The notes under the pieces were generated by a model. That model did no database searches and was not told the origin of the DNA. It saw only the letters and a program-made list of their open reading frames with translations. A stretch of DNA of 20,717 bases from Bacillota bacterium (lineage in GTDB: Bacteria; Bacillota; Clostridia; Acetivibrionales; DSM-2933): the NCBI GenBank assembly GCA_030705945.1, contig JAUZPS010000022.1, forward strand, positions 1 through 20,717, in the 5' to 3' direction. Below, piece after piece: positions 1 to 7,565 of this stretch (its first letter is position 1; each line of letters opens with the position of its first letter). Position numbers and translations under genes: made by a program.

Positions 1-24
1 AGCCCTAAAGATGAAGCAAATTAA

Positions 25-71
25 GCTAAAAAGGAACTTCTATAACGGGTTGACGGCATAGAAGTTCCTTT
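25..71 (-). terminator. Rho-independent terminator after purB
   Basis: Two perfect 13-base arms (30-42 and 59-71) flank a 16-base loop. Read on the minus strand, the stem is followed by a TTTTT run (about 34-26). It lies about 85 bases past the purB stop, so it is the likely end of the purB transcript. The plus-strand side has no T-run. Confidence 0.7.
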
Positions 72-154
72 CAATGAGATATCTTGAGCTTAATACCTTT
101 AGCTTTTTAGCGTTAGATGTATAGCATTAGATATAGATATATAGTTTTATAGTT

Positions 155-1588
155 TTATACCTTTAGATCCACATTAACTTCCTCAACCTTATTTTTTTCA
201 AGCACTGGTAAAACACATTCGTTTACAAAATCATCAACTTGCTCTGGAGCCCTTCCAATATAGTTTTTAGGCTCTAGAACAGAACTGATTTCCTCAATCG
301 TCAAACCAAAAATAGGGTCATCAGCAATCCTCTTAACAAGGTCATTTTTATTACCCTCAACCTTAACCTGTTTTCCTGCCTCCATCGAATGAATACGTAT
401 TCTTTCATGGAGTTCCTGCCTGTCCCCGCCGCGTTTTACAGCTTCCATCATTATGTTCTCAGTTGCCATAAAAGGAAGTTCCTCCATTAGGTGTTTCTCT
501 ATAACCTTAGGATAAACAACCATTCCGCTTGCAACATTTATAAATATGTTTAGTATTGAATCAACCGCAAGAAAAGCCTCTGGAATGCTTATTCTCCTAT
601 TGGCGGAATCATCAAGGGTCCTTTCAAACCATTGGGTAGATGCTGTTATAGCAGGATTTAGAGCGTTAATTATAACATACCTTGCTATGGATGAAATTCT
701 CTCAGATCTCATAGGATTTCTTTTATAAGCCATTGCTGATGATCCGATCTGTTTTTCTTCAAACGGCTCTTCGACTTCCTTCATGCTTTGCAATAGTCTC
801 ATGTCATTGCTGAATTTATACGCGCTTTGAGCTATCCCGCTTAAAACGTTGAGAACTCTTGAGTCAAGCTTTCGGGTATAGGTTTGTCCCGATACTGGAA
901 ATACGTTGTCAAATCCCATCTTATTAGCAACAAGTTTTTCAAGTTTTTTAACTTTATTGTGATCTCCATCAAATAAATTTAAAAAGCTTGCCTGAGTGCC
1001 TGTAGTTCCTTTTGATCCAAGCATTTTCATATTGGAAAGAACATATTCGAGATCTTCAATATCTATCAAAATATCCTGAAGCCATAAGCATGCTCTTTTA
1101 CCAACTGTTACAAGCTGCGCAGGCTGAAAGTGAGTAAAACCCAATGTAGGTAAATCTTTATGTTTCAGGGCAAAATCCGACAACTTTTTTATCAGAACGA
1201 GAAGCTTGCTTTTTACAAGTTTCAACGCATCAGTCATAACAATAATGTCAGTATTATCTCCTACATAACATGAAGTTGCGCCAAGATGTATTATTCCCCT
1301 TGCTTGTGGGCATTGTTCCCCATAAGCATGAATATGAGCCATTACGTCATGTCTGAATTCCTTTTCTTTTTTAACCGCTACGTCATAATTTATGTCATCC
1401 TTAAATTTTATTAGTTCATCTATCTGTTCCTGCGTTATATTAAGCCCGAGTTCCTTTTCTGCTTCAGCTAAAGCAATCCAAAGTCTTCTCCATGTTTTAA
1501 ATTTAGTGTCATTTGAAAATAGTTCCTGCATCTGACTGCTGGCGTACCTTGTATTAAAAGGACTTTCATATACATTATTCAATTTCAT
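155..1588 (-). CDS. purB: Adenylosuccinate lyase
   Basis: Cytosolic purine enzyme of the fumarase/aspartase superfamily. It removes fumarate from SAICAR and from adenylosuccinate, so it acts in IMP synthesis and in AMP formation. The 477-residue protein carries the family signature GSSAMAYKRNP at 282-292, the HLGATS segment at 101-106 and the FTHFQPAQ segment at 151-158 with the expected catalytic-region histidine. Length is normal for the family and no domain is missing. AGGAGG sits only three bases before the ATG at 1588, so the in-frame TTG two codons later is a possible alternative start. The gene is monocistronic here: it has a candidate promoter upstream, a terminator downstream, and 436 bases of repeat-rich spacer separating it from the aminotransferase. 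Confidence 0.95.
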   Translation of the reverse strand: MKLNNVYESPFNTRYASSQMQELFSNDTKFKTWRRLWIALAEAEKELGLNITQEQIDELIKFKDDINYDVAVKKEKEFRHDVMAHIHAYGEQCPQARGIIHLGATSCYVGDNTDIIVMTDALKLVKSKLLVLIKKLSDFALKHKDLPTLGFTHFQPAQLVTVGKRACLWLQDILIDIEDLEYVLSNMKMLGSKGTTGTQASFLNLFDGDHNKVKKLEKLVANKMGFDNVFPVSGQTYTRKLDSRVLNVLSGIAQSAYKFSNDMRLLQSMKEVEEPFEEKQIGSSAMAYKRNPMRSERISSIARYVIINALNPAITASTQWFERTLDDSANRRISIPEAFLAVDSILNIFINVASGMVVYPKVIEKHLMEELPFMATENIMMEAVKRGGDRQELHERIRIHSMEAGKQVKVEGNKNDLVKRIADDPIFGLTIEEISSVLEPKNYIGRAPEQVDDFVNECVLPVLEKNKVEEVNVDLKV

Positions 1589-1633
1589 TTACCTCCTGTT
1601 TTTATAAGCAAAATCTTATGCTTTCTAAAATTT

Positions 1634-1662
1634 ATTATGATATTTTAACATTGGATAGTTAA
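1634..1662 (-). promoter_or_regulatory. Candidate purB promoter
   Basis: On the minus strand there is a TTAACT (-35) at 1657-1662, a 17-base spacer and a CATAAT (-10) at 1634-1639. It is placed about 45 bases before the purB start. The -35 match is only moderate. No guanine or PurR-type regulatory element was recognised. Confidence 0.35.
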
Positions 1663-1676
1663 ATTTAAAATTATAT

Positions 1677-1756
1677 TAAAAGTGATTAATCTTTTACATT
1701 TGCTTATCAAAAAATAACGTAAAAGCGTTCCCTATTTTGCTCTGTCAAATGTAAGC
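1677..1756. repeat. R1 palindromic repeat, copy A (right end decayed)
   Basis: Starts with ATTAATCTTTTACATTTG, has an AAAATAACGT...ACGTT-like centre and ends in a TTTTGCTCTG...AAATGTAAG arm. The layout matches the other R1 copies at 7384, 12608, 14148 and 16144. The final AAGATTAATTGATTTTA part seen in other copies is lost here. It lies in the spacer between purB and the aminotransferase. Confidence 0.7.
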
Positions 1757-1825
1757 ATAGTTATTATATATCTTTTATGTTCTAAAATCCAATATTTTTC
1801 TTACTCCAAAGTCAATTAATCTTTA

Positions 1826-1917
1826 GGTAGTATCAAAAAAATAACTGGTCGTTTCAAAAACTTGATCTAATGGGTTTTCGTCATATAAACTTGAACAAGG
1901 AATTTTTTGAAACGCCC
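1826..1917 (+). repeat. R2 repeat, copy A
   Basis: Begins GGTAGTATCAAAAAAATAAC and runs into an inner hairpin. The hairpin arms are CGTTTCAAAAACTTG (from about 1850) and CAAGGAATTTTTTGAAACG (to about 1914). It shares nearly all of its length with copies at 9461, 15001 and 18891, which lie in the opposite orientation. A few bases at the join between the outer end and the inner hairpin are missing compared with 15001-15099. Confidence 0.8.
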
Positions 1918-1931
1918 TTAATCATTATAAA

Positions 1932-1961
1932 CAAAAAAAATTGCGGGATAATTTATCCCGC
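1932..1961 (-). terminator. Rho-independent terminator of the aminotransferase gene
   Basis: A GC-rich stem GCGGGATA/TATCCCGC (1943-1950 and 1954-1961) has a 3-base loop. On the minus strand it is followed by AA and an eight-T run (1940-1933). It is about 65 bases past the stop at 2025. This is the strongest intrinsic terminator in the window. Confidence 0.9.
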
Positions 1962-1990
1962 CCAGATATTTATGAATATGAGATTGATTA

Positions 1991-2012
1991 TGCGCTTGAG
2001 TCATCAAGCGCA
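1991..2012. other. Second hairpin between stop codon and terminator
   Basis: Perfect 9-base arms TGCGCTTGA/TCAAGCGCA flank a 4-base loop. There is no T-run on either strand. It is in the 3' untranslated region of the aminotransferase mRNA, 13 bases after the stop. It may protect the 3' end or stall polymerase ahead of the terminator. Confidence 0.6.
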
Positions 2013-2024
2013 AATTCAATTATA

Positions 2025-3212
2025 TTACGTGTTTAAGAATTTTTCAATTCTATTTAATCCTTCTGTAATATTTTTTAATGACGTAGCATAGGATAACCTG
2101 ACGTGAATATCAGTTCCAAAGCCTGATCCAGGCACTAAAGCAACATTAGCTTTTTCTAGAATAATATTTGCAAAATCATCTGAACCGCTTATTTTTACGC
2201 CATATAATTCTTTTCCAATAAGCTTTGATATGTTCATCATAACATAAAAAGCTCCATTAGGCTTAATGCATGATAATCCTTCAATTGAATTTATTCTTTC
2301 AACCATGTAGTCTCTTCTTTTTATAAACTCCTCAACCATCATGTTTACTTCATCCTGAGGTCCGTTAAGAGCTGCTTCCGCCGCTTTCTGAGCGATAGAG
2401 TTCGGATTGGAAGTAGCATGACTCTGCACATTGCTCATAATCTCAGCAATTTTAGCGTTAGATGCAGAATAACCAATTCTCCACCCTGTCATTGAGTATG
2501 ACTTTGCCACGCCATTTACCACTATAGTCAGATCTTTAATTTTATCATTGAAGGAAGCTATACTTACATGTTCATAACCATCATAAATAAGCTTTTCATA
2601 TATTTCATCAGAAACAATATAGATGCCTTTACTTACCGCCAGGTCCGCGATTGCTTGAAGTTCTTCCTTAGAATAAACCATACCGGTTGGGTTGGTTGGA
2701 CTGTTAATAACTATTGCCTTTGTTTTGGGAGTAATAGTATTTTCCAACTGTTTGATTGTAAATTTAAACCCATCCTTTTCAATAGTGTTTAAAATAACTG
2801 GAATCCCATCTACAAGCTTAACCATTTCAGGATAACTTACCCAAAAAGGCGCAGGTATTATTACTTCATCCCCTGGCATACATATAGCTTGGAAAGCATT
2901 AACCAATGAATGTTTTGCCCCATTGCTTATAACAATATTAGAAGGAGTATAATCAAGACCATTGTCTTTTTTAAATTTTCTGCATACTGCCTGTTTGAGC
3001 TCTAAAGTGCCAGATGCAGGCGTATACTTTGTAAAGCCTTCATTTATTGCTTTTATTGCTGCTTCCTTTATATGCGCAGGTGTATCAAAATCCGGTTCGC
3101 CTGCTCCAAAGCCGATAACGTCAATACCTTCAGCTTTCATTCTTTTTGCTTTTGCATCTATGGCTAAAGTTGATGATGGACTGATTGACATGGCCTTTTG
3201 CGATAATAACAT
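2025..3212 (-). CDS. aspB: PLP-dependent aspartate aminotransferase (class I/II)
   Basis: Predicted to interconvert aspartate + 2-oxoglutarate with oxaloacetate + glutamate in the cytosol. The 395-residue product has the subgroup I-gamma hallmarks: the ASGTLELK region near residue 66, NSPTNPTG at about 170-177, SDEIYE at about 201, the PLP Schiff-base lysine in NGVAKSYSMTGWRIGY (Lys237), and the C-terminal HVRLSYA arginine. I chose the ATG at 3212 because GGAGGG stands six bases before it. An in-frame ATG nine codons upstream (3239) has no ribosome binding site and adds an unconserved-looking MNIYFGGKS. Other transaminase specificities, including prephenate or aromatic ones, cannot be excluded from sequence. 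It makes the precursor of aspartate semialdehyde, which the 4450-6908 cluster is thought to use. Confidence 0.88.
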   Translation of the reverse strand: MLLSQKAMSISPSSTLAIDAKAKRMKAEGIDVIGFGAGEPDFDTPAHIKEAAIKAINEGFTKYTPASGTLELKQAVCRKFKKDNGLDYTPSNIVISNGAKHSLVNAFQAICMPGDEVIIPAPFWVSYPEMVKLVDGIPVILNTIEKDGFKFTIKQLENTITPKTKAIVINSPTNPTGMVYSKEELQAIADLAVSKGIYIVSDEIYEKLIYDGYEHVSIASFNDKIKDLTIVVNGVAKSYSMTGWRIGYSASNAKIAEIMSNVQSHATSNPNSIAQKAAEAALNGPQDEVNMMVEEFIKRRDYMVERINSIEGLSCIKPNGAFYVMMNISKLIGKELYGVKISGSDDFANIILEKANVALVPGSGFGTDIHVRLSYATSLKNITEGLNRIEKFLNT

Positions 3213-3533
3213 AGACTTCCCTCCAAAATAAATATTCATTAATGTTATGGAAATGTTAAAGAACTACAGAGCTAAGCTTAAGTTTATTGGAAAAGTCATC
3301 CTCTAGTCTTTTCCACTTACTTTAATAATCAGTTACCCTAGTTCATTAACTCTAACATTAATTCTAATATATTATATATTTTTTTGCAAGTTCATGTTAT
3401 TATTTATTCAAAAAAAATTTTATTGAAAATCACACCATGTATTTTTCGCTAATTCCACTTTTGGCCATTTAACCATTTTGCAATTTCATATATAATTAAA
3501 TTTAATTTTTCCACAATGCAATTTCCCACAAAT
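3213..3533 (-). other. Leader region of aspB; one hairpin, no riboswitch recognised
   Basis: AT-rich spacer. TGGAAAAG/CTTTTCCA arms (about 3289-3296 and 3309-3316) with a 12-base loop would form a hairpin in the aspB leader. A weak promoter-like pair, TTGCAA then TAGAAT about 17 bases on, lies near 3388-3361 on the minus strand. No T-box, lysine or SAM aptamer consensus was seen. Confidence 0.3.
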
Positions 3534-3585
3534 AACCATTCTTATCTTTTCGATGTAAATTGTAAGATTAATAATGATTTTAATC
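3534..3585. repeat. R1 repeat, copy F (right half only)
   Basis: CCATTCTTATCTTTTCG followed by GTAAGATTAATAATGATTTTA aligns with the right half of the R1 copy at 16144-16245. The left half is deleted or too decayed to recognise. It overlaps the last codons and stop of the DUF624 gene, so the stop and 3' end of that gene probably derive from or abut the repeat. Confidence 0.55.
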
Positions 3586-4377
3586 TTTTAGCATATATTT
3601 TTTAATAACTCTGTTTGCATAAAAATTAGTTATCAGCCCAACAACACTAAAAGCAAAAGTCGGAAGCAAAATTAAAGCAATTATTATATTGAACATTATA
3701 ATCACAATAAACGCAAAGCATAATAAAAGGATAAGCAAATTAGGGAAAAATCTTGCTAATGAAAAAAGTAAAGCGTTTTTGTAGATATGCCTTAATTTTA
3801 GATCAAAAGTTACCAAAAGCTGATATGTATATAACTGCATCATGTAGAATATAAGCAGCAAAAGAGCCTGCAATCCAACTGCAATTGTCAAAAATACACT
3901 TTTTTGATCACTTGAGATATACCAGGTTATGCTCGAAGAAAGAACGCAAAAAATCAGTATATTTATAAGACACATTAATAAAGACTGTTTAAGATTTTTC
4001 TTTGCAATTTTGATATAATCTGACCATACAAATGCGTGTTCTTCTCTCGAAAAATTCCTTAAGATATAGCTAAAGCCACTTTGGAACGGACCTACAGAAA
4101 TAATATTTACAGCTACCAAGAAACATGCCATTGACATCCATGCAAAGATTGGAAATTCATTTTTAGGAGAAATTGTATGAAAAATATTCTCCGATATGAT
4201 AAAAGCTAAAATAATGGCAGGTAAATTAAATACAAAATGTATCAGGTTTAACTGCAATAATTTGTAAAACTTTCTTGTATATACCGATAAAAAAACAAAA
4301 AACACCGGCTTAGGCTGAGCGTCTTTTTCCACTCCAGGCCCCGGCCTGTCCGGATTAAACCTTTCAAAAAAACCCAT
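3580..4377 (-). CDS. DUF624 (YesL-like) integral membrane protein
   Basis: A 265-residue protein opening with MGFFERFNPDRPGPGVEKD, a start typical of clostridial YesL/DUF624 proteins. It has about six hydrophobic segments (roughly 43-63, 78-97, 132-154, 162-188 and two between 212 and 250). The biochemical role of the family is not established; in Bacillus, yesL lies among rhamnogalacturonan-use genes. A clear AAGGAG stands seven bases before the ATG. It has its own promoter (4416-4445) overlapping the 3' end of the preceding gene, so it need not be in the homocysteine operon. The C-terminal codons run into an R1 repeat fragment. The family call is by recognition of the N-terminus and topology. 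Confidence 0.75.
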   Translation of the reverse strand: MGFFERFNPDRPGPGVEKDAQPKPVFFVFLSVYTRKFYKLLQLNLIHFVFNLPAIILAFIISENIFHTISPKNEFPIFAWMSMACFLVAVNIISVGPFQSGFSYILRNFSREEHAFVWSDYIKIAKKNLKQSLLMCLINILIFCVLSSSITWYISSDQKSVFLTIAVGLQALLLLIFYMMQLYTYQLLVTFDLKLRHIYKNALLFSLARFFPNLLILLLCFAFIVIIMFNIIIALILLPTFAFSVVGLITNFYANRVIKKYMLKD

Positions 4378-4415
4378 AACACTACTCCTTATTATATAAT
4401 GCGGTCAACTTCCAA

Positions 4416-4445
4416 ATTATAACATTCAAATCTATATGCAGTCAA
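4416..4445 (-). promoter_or_regulatory. Promoter of the DUF624 gene
   Basis: TTGACT (4440-4445), an 18-base spacer and TATAAT (4416-4421), with an upstream TG one base before the -10 (extended -10). It ends just before the UPF0280 stop codon and is about 40 bases upstream of the DUF624 start. Confidence 0.6.
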
Positions 4446-4449
4446 TATT

Positions 4450-5175
4450 TTAATCCCATTTTGTGAGTTTAACATCGCCCCATATACCCATCTTGTCACC
4501 AACAATAATCACTGCTCCAACAACACCTTCAATTCCTGACGCAAATTCTATACCCTTTTCAATATGAGAAACATCCTTCACAACATTACCTGTTGCAGTC
4601 GCAACAGCATCCGCAAGAAATGTGTCCTCAGATATAATAACCGCCGCGTCAGCTTTGCCAAAACTTAATGAATGTCCCACAGTCCCTGAAGAAGTACAAA
4701 TACCTACAGGCGTTCTGCCTGGCTGAATTTCTAACGCCAATTTCCCGCTTAAAGGCGAGGTTCCCGCATAAATTCCCACCTTTCTTACACAATCAGCCTT
4801 AACAAATAAGTCACCGCCATTTTCAACTATTACTTCATCAGAATACTCTAAAAGCTTAAGGCCTACCAGTTCACTCAATGCTCCAGCAACAGCAGCCATG
4901 GGCCCAACTCCTGCTTTTTTGGCCGCTTCACACATTTTCTGAATAATGTATGGATACGAACCTTTTGGATCGGTCGGAACAAGGCTGGTTAAGAATAATG
5001 AGTCCTTTTTTATATATTCTTCCAGTTGATTTCTATATTCTACCACCCATTTATAGGCCAATGAGCTCAAATCTTTTTCCGCCCCTATTCTAAGATCTGT
5101 TTCAAACACTACAACATCAAAAAAAGTTAATTTGCTTCCCTTAAAATATTCTCTATAAGTTCTTTTCTCATACAT
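4450..5175 (-). CDS. UPF0280/COG2122 ApbE-like protein, homocysteine synthesis
   Basis: Seen: a 241-residue soluble protein with the ApbE-superfamily traits GVGPMAAVAGAL (89-100), ENGGDLF (118-124) and TSSGTVGHSLSFGKADA (161-177). Known: COG2122 proteins are relatives of the flavin transferase ApbE. From memory, genetic work in Methanosarcina (the MA1821, MA1822 and MA1715 set) ties this family to homocysteine formation from aspartate semialdehyde and sulfide; its exact chemical step is unclear. Inferred: this is the third member of the cluster with the two genes upstream. It is separated from the NIL-ferredoxin gene by 163 bases that contain an R4 repeat, and its own ribosome site is weak (GGTGAT). 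Confidence 0.85.
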   Translation of the reverse strand: MYEKRTYREYFKGSKLTFFDVVVFETDLRIGAEKDLSSLAYKWVVEYRNQLEEYIKKDSLFLTSLVPTDPKGSYPYIIQKMCEAAKKAGVGPMAAVAGALSELVGLKLLEYSDEVIVENGGDLFVKADCVRKVGIYAGTSPLSGKLALEIQPGRTPVGICTSSGTVGHSLSFGKADAAVIISEDTFLADAVATATGNVVKDVSHIEKGIEFASGIEGVVGAVIIVGDKMGIWGDVKLTKWD

Positions 5176-5338
5176 AAGACATCACCAAAATCATATTAGG
5201 TAAAAACTTTAATATCATCCCTAAAAATAAATTAACTATATAAAAAATAGATGTAAAATGTTTATTGCAAAATATATAATATTAAATATTTGCTTTTGAC
5301 AAATTTCAATCAAAAATTTTAATCTGAGAAGTTTTAAT
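5176..5338. other. Spacer inside the homocysteine cluster carrying an R4 repeat
   Basis: No gene. Most of it is the R4 element at 5237-5302. No terminator was found, so read-through from the ferredoxin gene into the UPF0280 gene remains possible. A TTTACA/TAATTT pair with a 17-base spacer on the minus strand is a weak internal promoter candidate. Confidence 0.4.
5237..5302 (+). repeat. R4 repeat, solo copy
   Basis: ATAAAAAATAGATGTAAAAT, then GTTTATTGCAAAATATATA, ending in TTTTGACAAA. It matches 12195-12230 and the reverse complement of about 19195-19267. Unlike those two it has no recognisable R3 element beside it. It sits between two genes of the homocysteine cluster. Confidence 0.7.
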
Positions 5339-5746
5339 CTACAATGAAACGCACATAACATTTAAGGGACACGATTTGACGCATAACTCGCATACAAGGC
5401 ATTTCTCCTGCTCAAAAGTCAGGTTCCATTCGGTTTTATCCATCTTCAAAGCATTGGACGGACAAACTGCAGTACATGCTCCGCAGTGAACGCAGTCATC
5501 CTCCTGCCATATTATTGATTTGGTAAACATTTTATATTTAATACCGATTTCATCAATAAACTTCAGGCCCTTTTCAATATTCTCCTCTTCTCCCTCAATA
5601 TCCAATACAAGCTTACCCATTTTATTCAAACTGATATCTGCGTGAAGAATATTAATTACAAGGTCAAAATCCTTTACTAGATGATATGTTATCGGCTTTG
5701 AAACATCACCTGCCGGATAGAATAAAGATACTTTAATCTTTTTCAT
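5339..5746 (-). CDS. NIL-domain 2x[4Fe-4S] ferredoxin of homocysteine synthesis
   Basis: A 135-residue protein. Residues 1-75 form a NIL domain (the ligand domain also seen on methionine ABC ATPases). Two [4Fe-4S] motifs follow: CVHCGACTAVCP (Cys85, 88, 91, 95) and CLVCELCVKSCP (Cys116, 119, 122, 126). Such NIL-ferredoxins are linked with DUF39 proteins and are thought to deliver reducing power for the sulfur step of homocysteine synthesis. I chose the ATG at 5746: AGGGGGG lies six bases before it. A TTG seven codons upstream would place that site inside the gene. The start overlaps the last 14 bases of the DUF39 gene, indicating translational coupling and a 1:1 functional pair. Confidence 0.9.
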   Translation of the reverse strand: MKKIKVSLFYPAGDVSKPITYHLVKDFDLVINILHADISLNKMGKLVLDIEGEEENIEKGLKFIDEIGIKYKMFTKSIIWQEDDCVHCGACTAVCPSNALKMDKTEWNLTFEQEKCLVCELCVKSCPLNVMCVSL

Positions 5747-6908
5747 TTTCAACCCCCCTGACATCAAGCCTGTTCATTTTATTAGCTGCTGGAATTGCTG
5801 AAACAGGCTGTGTAAGCAAGAACTCACCGTTTATAATCTGTTGTTTGAGTATATCGGCAATCTCTCTGGCTTTTTTGAGACTGGACATTGGAGCTGTCGA
5901 AACACTCTTCCCATTTAACTCTATATTTCCGCTTCTTAACTCCGCATAGGACACAGTCTTAAGTACAGGTCTTGCCCTATTTGGAACACTATAATCATAA
6001 ATGTTTGTAAAAATTTCACTGTCCTTTACCGCAGTAAACTTAAGCATTTCTTCATCAAGAATCGGAATGGGTATCCCAATTCCAACAAACATGCTTATTC
6101 CGTATTTTTCATATACAGCTGCTCTGATAAACCGCTTATCCATCATTTTTATATCGCCAATAAGCGCCAGAGTTCCGGCTGAACCGACAGGAACGCCATT
6201 TTCGCCTCTCGTTTGTCCTGGATTATGCTGGGTTCCCTCCCAAGCTACATAACCTTGAGCTCCTCCAATAAAAACCCGAGTTCCAATCCCTATAGTCCTG
6301 TAGGTTGGGTCATTGAGCAAAGGACTTAATTGACCTGAAGTGCTGTATGTTATGTTTCCATATTGAGGCAGCAGAGTTCCCATATATGTATAAAGGATTC
6401 TGTCAGATGAATTTGTCGCTGCATTATAGTTTTGATAAGCATTACGGGGATTAAACATATATGCCTGGTTTATGTTTTCCTTATTTATGTACGTAGAAAT
6501 CTCTTTTCTTGGGTAACAGTCCGTGCCATAGCTTTCGGCATAAAGCTTAATGTCTTTTCCGGCTATCAGATCCTCAATTACATGAGCGCCCCCATATTCC
6601 ATTCCTTTAGTTTCAGATAACTCTGTCGCGCCGATATATGCGTCAACTGCCGCAATACCTGCATACGCTGGCACATCATTGAGCCAAACCTTATTCATTC
6701 TGATAGGCGGATCAGAGTGTCCGAAGTTGATAAACATACCGCTAGAACACATGGGGCCAAAAGTAGCTGTGGTAACAACGTCAATCTCTTTTGCAGCTTT
6801 GGAAATACCTTTTTCCTCAACAATATCAACAATTTCATCTGCTGTTACAACCACTGCCTTACCAGATTTTATCTTTTCGTTAATTTCGTCAAAACTTTTG
6901 TAAGCCAT
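5733..6908 (-). CDS. Homocysteine biosynthesis protein (DUF39/COG1900)
   Basis: Predicted to act in conversion of aspartate semialdehyde and sulfide to homocysteine, bypassing O-acylhomoserine. It is a 391-residue protein with no signal peptide or membrane segment. Cys54 (in GPMCSSG) and Cys131 (in YGTDCYP) sit at the positions I recall as the two essential cysteines of the Methanosarcina homologue MA1821, consistent with persulfide chemistry. The archaeal protein carries C-terminal CBS domains; here the chain ends soon after the DUF39 core, so no nucleotide-sensing module is present. An AGAAGGA site precedes the ATG at 6908. It is the first gene of the cluster and overlaps the ferredoxin gene by 14 bases. 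Confidence 0.88.
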   Translation of the reverse strand: MAYKSFDEINEKIKSGKAVVVTADEIVDIVEEKGISKAAKEIDVVTTATFGPMCSSGMFINFGHSDPPIRMNKVWLNDVPAYAGIAAVDAYIGATELSETKGMEYGGAHVIEDLIAGKDIKLYAESYGTDCYPRKEISTYINKENINQAYMFNPRNAYQNYNAATNSSDRILYTYMGTLLPQYGNITYSTSGQLSPLLNDPTYRTIGIGTRVFIGGAQGYVAWEGTQHNPGQTRGENGVPVGSAGTLALIGDIKMMDKRFIRAAVYEKYGISMFVGIGIPIPILDEEMLKFTAVKDSEIFTNIYDYSVPNRARPVLKTVSYAELRSGNIELNGKSVSTAPMSSLKKAREIADILKQQIINGEFLLTQPVSAIPAANKMNRLDVRGVENEKD

Positions 6909-6951
6909 AATTTTATTCCTTCTTTAATATAATTTATATATAATAAATATT

Positions 6952-6980
6952 ATTATAGGCATCTTGAAAAAATTTTTCAA
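6952..6980 (-). promoter_or_regulatory. Promoter of the homocysteine cluster with overlapping palindrome
   Basis: TTGAAA (6975-6980), a 17-base spacer and TATAAT (6952-6957) give a transcript start near 6945 and a leader of only about 37 bases. The -35 box is one end of a perfect 17-base palindrome, TTGAAAAAATTTTTCAA (6964-6980), a possible operator. The leader is too short for a SAM riboswitch. Confidence 0.65.
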
Positions 6981-7383
6981 ACTTTTTTTATTTTAGAAAA
7001 GTCTGTTAATATATTTTTGTTAACATAAACCGTAAACACTAATTATGTAACTACAAGTGATTGCAATTAAGTTTGCAATTTATATGTTTTATATGTTCCT
7101 AAATATTGACTCCAAATAATTTTTAGAGTAAAATTGGAATGTTAAAGATATTTTTTAAATATATAAGTTGCGAAAAGATTTTACACTAAAAATTCAATAT
7201 TTAAGAAAGAAACTTTCAAAGCCTCATTGTAATCAGCTTATTTTACGCATAGGCTCTACATCATACGTTTATCGCATTAAATTTTAAGCCTCATGCATAA
7301 AAATGAATTTGCTAACCTAACCTGACACTTTTGATAAAATCTACTTAATTTATACAGTTAAAACTTGCTTAATTTATACCAGT
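6981..7383. other. AT-rich divergent spacer, no gene recognised
   Basis: Lies between the homocysteine cluster promoter and the R1 copy upstream of the MutS-like gene. Apart from an R3 fragment at 7163-7195 and a twice-repeated CTTAATTTATAC near 7344-7378 I see no coding or RNA signal. Confidence 0.4.
7163..7195 (+). repeat. R3 repeat, left-end fragment
   Basis: ATAAGTTGCGAAAAGATTTT followed by ACACTAAAAATTCA matches the first about 30 bases of the full R3 copy at 12083. Similarity then stops, and the inner ATGCAG/CTGCAT palindrome is absent. A decayed or truncated copy. Confidence 0.55.
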
Positions 7384-7481
7384 TTAAAATCATCATTAAT
7401 CTTACATTTATCAGAGCATAATAACGAATGGTTTTAACGGTATTTTGTTCTGCTAAATGTAAAAGATAAATTGATTTTAAT
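7384..7481. repeat. R1 palindromic repeat, copy B
   Basis: A long imperfect inverted repeat with ends TTAAAATCATCATTAATC and ATAAATTGATTTTAA, and inner arms ...GAGCATAATAACG and TATTTTGTTCTGC.... It is of the same design as the copies at 12608, 14148 and 16144. It ends about 85 bases before the MutS-like start. Confidence 0.75.
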
Positions 7482-7565
7482 ACAGACGGATAGATATGAA
7501 CCGTTAATTTTATGCTGGATCAATATATTATTATGATTATATTTTTATAAGGGAGTTATTTTTGT

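Noticed and set aside
1..154. A gene at the left edge
   Set aside because: Apart from the purB terminator hairpin I see no ORF, ribosome site or RNA motif.
1870..2091. Plus-strand ORF of 73 codons
   Set aside because: It is built from the R2 repeat, the terminator and the antisense end of aspB, has no ribosome site, and its product resembles nothing.
3212..3239. Upstream ATG start of the aminotransferase
   Set aside because: It lacks a ribosome site and would bury the good GGAGGG in the coding sequence.
6909..7160. Search for a SAM riboswitch or T-box before the homocysteine cluster
   Set aside because: The promoter leaves a leader of only about 37 bases, and no SAM-I, SAM-II or T-box conserved blocks appear.
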